Shown here piece by piece: positions 59,445-64,000 of a stretch of 64,000 nt of DNA. The translations under genes and the position numbers were made by a program. The DNA is from Arthrobacter sp. cf158 (GTDB lineage Bacteria > Actinomycetota > Actinomycetes > Actinomycetales > Micrococcaceae): positions 248,001 to 312,000 of the forward strand of contig NZ_FNNR01000006.1 of assembly GCF_900106835.1 (NCBI RefSeq). The letters run 5' to 3'. Numbering within the stretch: the stretch's first letter is position 1; each line of letters opens with the position of its first letter. The notes below the pieces were generated by a model, which was not told where the DNA came from, made no database searches, and was given only the letters and a program-made list of their open reading frames with translations.

Positions 59445-60482
59445 TCAGGAACACGCAGCACAGCGGGTGTTCCTGGCGAAATCTTCGAACTCAGACGACA
59501 ACTCCAGGGAGTCAAACACCAGTCTTCTACCGTCCAGGTTGGTGGATCCAGTCAGCAGGTAACGGAACACCTCCATAGCGGCAATGGAGGCCACAATGGC
59601 GTTCAGGGGACCAAAGCTGGGGGCCTGGTATGCACTGTTGAGGTTTGTTGTGGTGAGCGACGCCGTGGAGTTGGTGCGACCGTCGTTGTCAGTTGCTGCG
59701 CATTGCAGGCAAGGCGTCGTGCCGGGCCTGACAACTGGTCCCACCACGCCGCGCGTGTCCTGGTAGCCGGCGCAGGTGAAGGGTGTGCCGGTGGCGATGG
59801 AGGCTTCGTTGGACCACTCAAGCACTTCCTGGGGCGTGTCTGCGGATACCACAACGAAGTCTGAGTCCTGAAAGATCGGCAGAAGATCTTCAACGCTGGA
59901 GATCATGGCCGCGACTTCAACCGTGTTGGTGGCCGGAGCCCGAAGCTGAAGGTTTCGTGCGGCGGCTTCGATCTTCGAAGCGCCAACGTCTTGTGCCGTA
60001 AAGAGGTATTGCCGGGTGAGGTTGCTTTCTTCCACTGTGTCGCCGTCGACCAGCATGATTACCCCCACCCCCGCTGTTGCGAGTTGCATGGCCACATTGG
60101 TGCCGATTCCGCCCACGCCGATGAGCGCGACTTTCCGGCTGAGCAGTAGATCGCTGGCGCCCGGTCCTGTGCCGTGGGCAAGTTCGAAGTAGAGATCGTG
60201 GCGGCTGTGCCGGCCGGTGAGGTCGAACCTGTACGGGACGAGAATGTCAGCCTCGATGAGCTCCTCAACGATCTGCCCGGAGTCCCCGCCAAGCAGATCT
60301 TGCGCCTTGGTGCCCAAGTCCTCCAGCGTTCGTGGGTGCGATGCAAAGCCGAGCAATTCGGCGAGCCCAGGCGGGGCGTCCTCAATTTCGATTGCGTTGG
60401 GCGGTGCCAGTCCGATTTGTACGGCTGTCTCTGTTGTCACAACCGGGAGGGACTGTTTGAGCGAGTAGGTAGTGGCTGTCAA
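59445..60482 (-). CDS. mccB: MccB-like ThiF/E1 adenylyltransferase
   Basis: 345 residues from TTG 60482 (GGAGG, 6 nt spacing); Escherichia coli MccB has about 350. Residues 1-115 form an N-terminal peptide-clamp-like domain. The E1 domain shows GVGGIG (122-127), VDGD (145-148), N154 and R157 (SNLTRQ), K170, and D215. Zinc cysteines are C258/C261 and C341/C344. MccB joins AMP to the C-terminal Asn of the MccA peptide through an N-P bond using two ATP. A 19-residue peptide ending in Asn is encoded 62 bp upstream. Thiamine, molybdopterin and ubiquitin-like partners are absent, which speaks against ThiF or MoeB. Confidence 0.85.
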   Translation of the reverse strand: MTATTYSLKQSLPVVTTETAVQIGLAPPNAIEIEDAPPGLAELLGFASHPRTLEDLGTKAQDLLGGDSGQIVEELIEADILVPYRFDLTGRHSRHDLYFELAHGTGPGASDLLLSRKVALIGVGGIGTNVAMQLATAGVGVIMLVDGDTVEESNLTRQYLFTAQDVGASKIEAAARNLQLRAPATNTVEVAAMISSVEDLLPIFQDSDFVVVSADTPQEVLEWSNEASIATGTPFTCAGYQDTRGVVGPVVRPGTTPCLQCAATDNDGRTNSTASLTTTNLNSAYQAPSFGPLNAIVASIAAMEVFRYLLTGSTNLDGRRLVFDSLELSSEFEDFARNTRCAACS

Positions 60483-60500
60483 TTCTTGCCTCCAATGATG

Positions 60501-60531
60501 AGTGGGGACCACGCAATGCGTGGTCCCCACT
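60501..60531 (-). terminator. Intergenic hairpin between mccA-like and mccB-like genes
   Basis: AGTGGGGACCACGCA (60501-60515) and its perfect complement (60517-60531) form a 15-bp palindrome around one base. No U-run follows. In Escherichia coli microcin C, a hairpin in the same place causes most transcripts to end after mccA, giving an excess of peptide message over mccB. Confidence 0.75.
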
Positions 60532-60544
60532 ATTTCTGCTTTGT

Positions 60545-60604
60545 TCAGTTGAACACGAAGTTCAGCTTGGAACGGCGCTTTGCCAGTCGCTTCAGCTTAA
60601 GCAT
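60545..60604 (-). CDS. mccA: MccA-like microcin C precursor peptide (19 residues, C-terminal Asn)
   Basis: ATG 60604 has AAAGGAG at 8 nt spacing and TGA lies at 60545. The product is MLKLKRLAKRRSKLNFVFN: seven Lys/Arg, no acidic residue, an amphipathic cationic front and a hydrophobic LNFVFN end. MccB enzymes need a C-terminal Asn, and the 7-residue MccA of Escherichia coli (MRTGNAN) and the longer known homologues also end in Asn. A hairpin and an mccB-like gene follow directly. The gene is too short for ordinary gene finders. The cationic part may serve uptake into target cells. That it is expressed and adenylated is inference. Confidence 0.8.
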   Translation of the reverse strand: MLKLKRLAKRRSKLNFVFN

Positions 60605-60651
60605 GTGATTCACTCCTTTGTTTTATAAACTTGTTTGACGAGATGAATCTA

Positions 60652-60682
60652 TGACATGTGTCACGCATATGACAAGTTTGTC
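60652..60682. promoter_or_regulatory. Paired palindromes in the mccA/GNAT divergent promoter region
   Basis: TGACATGTGTCA (60652-60663) and TGACAAGTTTGTC (60670-60682) share TGACA-type half-sites and start 18 bp apart, about two helical turns. They lie 48-78 bp upstream of the peptide ATG. TTGTCA and ATAGAT at 17-bp spacing on the minus strand form a possible promoter overlapping both sites. Confidence 0.5.
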
Positions 60683-60748
60683 GATTATCCATGCGCGTGT
60701 CGCGTCCGTGTCACCGCCACTGCTACGGCGAGGTATAGGGTCGTCTTC

Positions 60749-61288
60749 ATGTTTAAGCTCGTCGCTCCGGATGTCTCTTTTCACCAGTCCTTCCTTGAGT
60801 CCCACCGTGAGTGGGACGGCGCCCATCAGGACGGTGCCGGGGTATTCATGGCGGGCGACGTCATCACCCCCGAGGGGTTCGCGGCATGGGTTCGGCAACT
60901 GGAAGACGCGGGGCAAGCGGCGGAGAAGGACGGCATAGTTCCCTGCACCTACCTCTGGATTGCGGAAGGCTTGCGGTACATGGGTGCCATTGCGTTCCGG
61001 CACTACCTCACACCGGCACTCCTGAACTCCGGCGGGCACATTGGATATGGTGTTCGGCCGTCGGATCGCGGCCGGGGGGCGGCGTCCTGGGCTCTGGGGG
61101 AGTTGTGTTCCCGCCTGGCTGCCCAGGGAGAGCCGGACCGCGTTCTCCTGACCTGCGATGACTCGAATGCCGCTTCCGCCAAGACCATTGAACGCGTGGG
61201 TGGGACCTTGGAGGATGTGCGGACTGGCGCCGATGGGCGCCCCTTTCGCCGCTACTGGATCGACCTGGCTGCTTTAGCAAACCAGTAG
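60749..61288 (+). CDS. GNAT-family N-acetyltransferase
   Basis: 179 residues from ATG 60749 (AGGG, 8 nt spacing). YLWIAEGLRYMGAIAFRHYL and HIGYGVRPSDRGRGAASWAL give the acetyl-CoA loop (R-G-x-G-x-A) and LTCDDSNAASAKTIERVGG the C-terminal motif B. Its divergent position from the peptide gene makes it a candidate self-immunity enzyme: the GNAT domain of MccE acetylates the toxic processed form of microcin C. The family is also common as an ordinary chromosomal gene, so this link is unproven. Confidence 0.9.
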   Translation: MFKLVAPDVSFHQSFLESHREWDGAHQDGAGVFMAGDVITPEGFAAWVRQLEDAGQAAEKDGIVPCTYLWIAEGLRYMGAIAFRHYLTPALLNSGGHIGYGVRPSDRGRGAASWALGELCSRLAAQGEPDRVLLTCDDSNAASAKTIERVGGTLEDVRTGADGRPFRRYWIDLAALANQ

Positions 61289-61341
61289 AAGTGTCACCCT
61301 AAGGTTGTGACTCGCGTCCACGTGCTGCCACCTTAAGGTGC

Positions 61342-61458
61342 ATGGTCAGTCAACCCTGGGGTGACAACCCTGAATCCTATGCCGCCGCCACCCTACTGGG
61401 CGTCTGGCTGGCGTGGTTACTTTTCACCACGTGGGAGTCCCGCCGCAACCACGGCTAA
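61342..61458 (+). CDS. 38-residue single-helix membrane peptide
   Basis: ATG 61342 follows AAGG at short spacing and the frame closes at TAA 61456. The peptide starts MVSQPWGDNPESYAAATL, has one helix (ATLLGVWLAWLLFTTW) and a basic end (ESRRNHG), the positive-inside pattern of small membrane proteins. The perfect palindrome CACCTTAAGGTG (61330-61341) overlaps the ribosome binding site and could occlude it. It lies alone between the GNAT and PPK2 genes. No homologue is recognised. Confidence 0.5.
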   Translation: MVSQPWGDNPESYAAATLLGVWLAWLLFTTWESRRNHG

Positions 61459-61534
61459 CCGCAAACCTGTTCACGTTCCCGTCACCAACCCTTGTTAGGC
61501 TGCCGCGCACTACCCGGCTGACCAGGAGGACCGC

Positions 61535-62470
61535 ATGACGGAGGCACATTCACTATCCACATCCCTGGACAACTGGTGGGTCAGGGACAATCTGCGCGAG
61601 ACCATCGACCACTTGGTGGAGCTGGGTTACACCATCAGTGGAGGCCAGGGCGAGGACCCGGATCTCATCGATCCCGGTGGCTCGGCGGTGGAAACGTGGC
61701 ACGAAGACTATCCGTACAAGGAGCGGATGACCCGCGACGAGTACGAGATCGAAAAGTACCGGCTCCAGATTGAGCTGTTGAAATTCCAGTACTGGGGCCA
61801 AGACCTGGGGCTCAAGCACGTGATCGTGTTCGAGGGCCGGGATGCTGCGGGCAAGGGCGGCACCATCAAACGCTTCAACGAGCACCTGGACCCTCGCCAC
61901 GCCAGGACGGTGGCCCTCAGCAAGCCCTCCGACCGCGAGCAGGGCCAATGGTATTTCCAGCGATACATCCAGCACCTGCCCACGGCCGGTGAGATCGTCA
62001 TGTTCGACAGGTCCTGGTACAACCGGGCCAACGTGGAGCGCGTGATGGGCTTTTGCACTGACCAGGAATACGACACCTTCATGGGCCAAGCACCCGTCTT
62101 CGAAAAGATGCTGGTGGACTCCGGCATCCACGTCACCAAGTTCTGGTTCTCCGTGACCCGACAAGAGCAACGCACGCGTTTCGCGATCCGCCAGATCGAC
62201 CCCGTGCGCCGTTGGAAGCTCTCTCCCATGGACCTCGCATCACTGGACCGCTGGGACGAATACACCGACGCAAAGGAACAAACGTTCCTGCACACGGACT
62301 CTGACCACTCGCCGTGGATCACCGTCAAGTCCAACGACAAAAAACGCGCCCGCATCAATGCCATGCGGTACTTCCTCAACCAGTTCGATTACGACAACAA
62401 GGACACCTCGGTGGTCTACGAAGCCGATCCCCTGATCCTGCGCCGTGGCCGCGACGCTGTAGGCGACTAA
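61535..62470 (+). CDS. ppk2: Polyphosphate kinase 2
   Basis: 311 residues. HVIVFEGRDAAGKGGTIKRF is Walker A, FDRSWYNRANVERVMGFC is Walker B and the lid Arg region, and FWFSVTRQEQRTRFAIRQID with RRWKLSPMDLASLDRWDEYT completes the PPK2 class signature. It transfers phosphate between polyphosphate and nucleotides. The gene is monocistronic with a hairpin terminator after it. Confidence 0.96.
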   Translation: MTEAHSLSTSLDNWWVRDNLRETIDHLVELGYTISGGQGEDPDLIDPGGSAVETWHEDYPYKERMTRDEYEIEKYRLQIELLKFQYWGQDLGLKHVIVFEGRDAAGKGGTIKRFNEHLDPRHARTVALSKPSDREQGQWYFQRYIQHLPTAGEIVMFDRSWYNRANVERVMGFCTDQEYDTFMGQAPVFEKMLVDSGIHVTKFWFSVTRQEQRTRFAIRQIDPVRRWKLSPMDLASLDRWDEYTDAKEQTFLHTDSDHSPWITVKSNDKKRARINAMRYFLNQFDYDNKDTSVVYEADPLILRRGRDAVGD

Positions 62471-62497
62471 CGCTTCAAGCGAGCACCAAACAGGGCC

Positions 62498-62529
62498 CGA
62501 CGTCGGCACTCAGCTGGGTGCCGACGTCG
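62498..62529. terminator. Bidirectional terminator
   Basis: CGACGTCGGCAC (62498-62509) pairs perfectly with GTGCCGACGTCG (62518-62529) around eight bases. It lies between the convergent ppk2 and GH13 genes. Confidence 0.8.
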
Positions 62530-62535
62530 TGCTTT

Positions 62536-64000
62536 CTATTCGGTGGCCTCGTCCTCCACTACCGGATCCTTGAGGAGAAGTGCCGTGCCCTGGAAGGCAG
62601 GGAGTTCGAGGAAGAAGCTGTGGAGATCGTCCACCTGGCCAACGTTCTCGCGGCTGAAGAGGTCGTGCACGCTGGCTCCTGGCGGCAGGTGGGGAGACTG
62701 GATGCTGCCCGCGATGTCCTGGTCGGAGAAGTTCAGGACGGTGACCTGAAGTGCTCCGTCCGCGAGTTGGTTGACCAGGACCAGCAGGCCGCGGTTCGAG
62801 ACGTCCGGCACATCCAGGAGGGTGCTGGTGGCGATCCCCGACTCTTCCCGCACTGTGAGGATCCGCTGGAGCCGGCGCGCGTAAGACTCTGGGTCCTTGA
62901 GCTGTTCGGGCAGGGGACCGTAGAGGCTGCGGGCCCTGGCCATGCCGGCCAGTGAGGTCTTCGCATCCGGGCTGGTGCCCATGAGGTCGTGCGCGCCACG
63001 GTTGATCCAGCGGGTGTCGCCCTGGGAGGTGAGCTCCTTGACGGTCTCGCGGTCCAGGGCAGTGATGCCGGTAAGATCCCAGCCGGAAAGCGCGAAGACT
63101 CCCGGCTGCAGGGCGTTGTACATGGAAAGGAGTACGTGGGCATCCAAAACCCGGGCCTCCTCTTCCTTGGTAATGGCATCCGGGTCCCTGATGCCCAGGG
63201 TCGCCATGATGAAGCTGACCGTGGTACAAGCGATGCCATTGGTGGTGAAGAGCGCGTTGTACGGTCCGTTTTCACCCGTCAGGCGTTCCCGCAAGGTGTC
63301 CTGGACCTTCTCGGCAACTTCGGCTCCGGTCAGTTCCTCCCCGCCAAGTTCGAAGATGTCGTCACGGTGGCCCGCGGCAAAGTGAAGCAACTCGTAAGTC
63401 AGTTCGTCGTGATTCTGGAGGGCGTGCACCAAGGATGCCTGATCCACGCCGATCTCCATGGAAAGCCGCAGGGTCAGGCGCAGGAACTCGGTGTCGCCAG
63501 TGACGAAGGCGTAGTGGTAGGCGGGGCGGGTGATGAAGTCGTAGGAGAGGTCAGGGCCGGATTCGGACTGCGCCTTGATGTCGTCGATGGTGAGGTTCAG
63601 TTCCTGGAAGGAGAACCCACCCACTTTGCGGATCATGGAGCCAATCAACTGGTTCGCTGCCTCGGACAACGGGTGGCCCTCGGACCAGCCCGGCTCCTCC
63701 TCCGCGCTCTTTTCCACGCCCAGGAACCCGTTGGCATCCAGCCGCAAGGCACCCGTGCCAAGGTCCAGCAGGGAATGCAGCGCGTCACCCACCACGAGTC
63801 GCATCCCGGCAAACGTTGGATCCAGCCAGTTGATGGATGGTTGGCCGGACTTGAAGTAGTGGAGGTAGACCCAGCGGCGGGTCTTGCCGGTGGTGTCGAT
63901 GATCGGCTTGGTGGCGCTCCAGTTGGTCTCCTTGACCCCGGGCTCGTAGAAGATCACCCGCTGAAGCCGGCCGATGATGTAGCCGGCTTTTTGCAGGGCT
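62536..64000 (-). CDS. GH13 alpha-amylase-family protein, trehalose-synthase-like (5' end outside window)
   Basis: The frame is open from base 64000, giving about 488 C-terminal residues. [19 protein letters not shown] holds the catalytic Asp of conserved region II ([10 protein letters not shown]), and [15 protein letters not shown] resembles region IV (NHDE). The final 90 residues are a beta-sandwich typical of GH13 enzymes. Insertions around residues 150-260 and the NHDEL sequence recall maltose alpha-D-glucosyltransferase/trehalose synthase, which converts maltose to trehalose. The exact subfamily cannot be set without the missing N-terminal half. Confidence 0.8.
   Translation of the reverse strand, partial: ALQKAGYIIGRLQRVIFYEPGVKETNWSATKPIIDTTGKTRRWVYLHYFKSGQPSINWLDPTFAGMRLVVGDALHSLLDLGTGALRLDANGFLGVEKSAEEEPGWSEGHPLSEAANQLIGSMIRKVGGFSFQELNLTIDDIKAQSESGPDLSYDFITRPAYHYAFVTGDTEFLRLTLRLSMEIGVDQASLVHALQNHDELTYELLHFAAGHRDDIFELGGEELTGAEVAEKVQDTLRERLTGENGPYNALFTTNGIACTTVSFIMATLGIRDPDAITKEEEARVLDAHVLLSMYNALQPGVFALSGWDLTGITALDRETVKELTSQGDTRWINRGAHDLMGTSPDAKTSLAGMARARSLYGPLPEQLKDPESYARRLQRILTVREESGIATSTLLDVPDVSNRGLLVLVNQLADGALQVTVLNFSDQDIAGSIQSPHLPPGASVHDLFSRENVGQVDDLHSFFLELPAFQGTALLLKDPVVEDEATE

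Noticed and set aside
59445..60482. Thiamine or molybdopterin ThiF/MoeB enzyme
   Set aside because: No thiS, moaD, thiG or moe genes nearby; the N-terminal 115-residue extension and the Asn-ending peptide gene fit MccB better.
56943..60604. Membership of the MFS/HTTM/ThiF genes in the murR-namZ-nagZ recycling locus
   Set aside because: They are on the opposite strand from murR, convergent with it, and have their own peptide promoter region.
60545..60604. Lanthipeptide or other RiPP precursor reading
   Set aside because: The peptide has no Cys and too few Ser/Thr, and no LanB/LanM, YcaO or radical SAM enzyme is nearby.

Overview
The window looks like the chromosome of a high-GC Gram-positive soil actinobacterium of the Micrococcaceae, most likely Arthrobacter or Paenarthrobacter. 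The basis is the GC-rich coding, frequent GTG/TTG starts, four-base ATGA/GTGA gene overlaps and the family mix (WXG100, CGNR, CsoR, sortase pili, DasR-like sites). No rRNA, tRNA, CRISPR array, phage or transposase gene was seen. This assignment is inferred from content, not from a database match.

Region 1 (1-19.4 kb) is an exopolysaccharide locus built as two divergent operons. The leftward operon encodes a WcaF-like acetyltransferase, a Wzy-like polymerase, a Wzx-like flippase, four glycosyltransferases, a PqqD-like protein and the start of a Wzz-type co-polymerase/kinase. The rightward operon encodes a small membrane protein, a WcaI-like glycosyltransferase, GDP-fucose synthesis (gmd, fcl), a nucleotidyltransferase-fold protein and UDP-glucose dehydrogenase. 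Between them lies a 664-bp inverted repeat whose arms carry near-identical 5' leaders and small ORFs facing outward. A degenerate response regulator, a large LuxR-type ATPase regulator and a Wzb-like tyrosine phosphatase close the locus.

Region 2 (19.4-42.5 kb) is mixed: a double-hotdog thioesterase; a small HTH / PEP-swivel / HTH operon with tandem operators; a 1453-residue secreted fusion of a rhamnogalacturonan acetylesterase-like domain to a PL11 rhamnogalacturonan lyase; the zinc chaperone AztD behind a Zur-like box; transporters; a three-gene sortase-C pilus operon; a WXG100 protein; and a CsoR-CopZ-CopA copper operon with two CsoR boxes.

Region 3 (42.5-56.9 kb) handles amino sugars and cell-wall fragments. 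A DasABC-like transporter, a GH20 hexosaminidase and an IclR regulator sit behind a near-perfect DasR (dre) site. Further on, NagZ and NamZ (GH171) are divergent from a MurR/RpiR regulator across a palindrome, which is the muropeptide-recycling set known from the Bacillus ybb locus.

Region 4 (56.9-60.7 kb) is the most exciting part: a leftward operon with the logic of microcin C. A previously hidden 19-codon gene at 60545-60604 encodes MLKLKRLAKRRSKLNFVFN, ending in Asn with a strong ribosome binding site. It is followed by a 15-bp perfect hairpin, then a 345-residue MccB-like ThiF adenylyltransferase with a good start at 60482, a single-TM small protein, an HTTM/VKGC-like membrane protein and an MFS exporter. 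A divergent GNAT acetyltransferase is a possible self-immunity gene. The usual mccD/E/F tailoring and immunity genes are absent, so this looks like a minimal and divergent peptide-nucleotide antibiotic system. The window ends with PPK2 and a partial GH13 trehalose-synthase-like gene.
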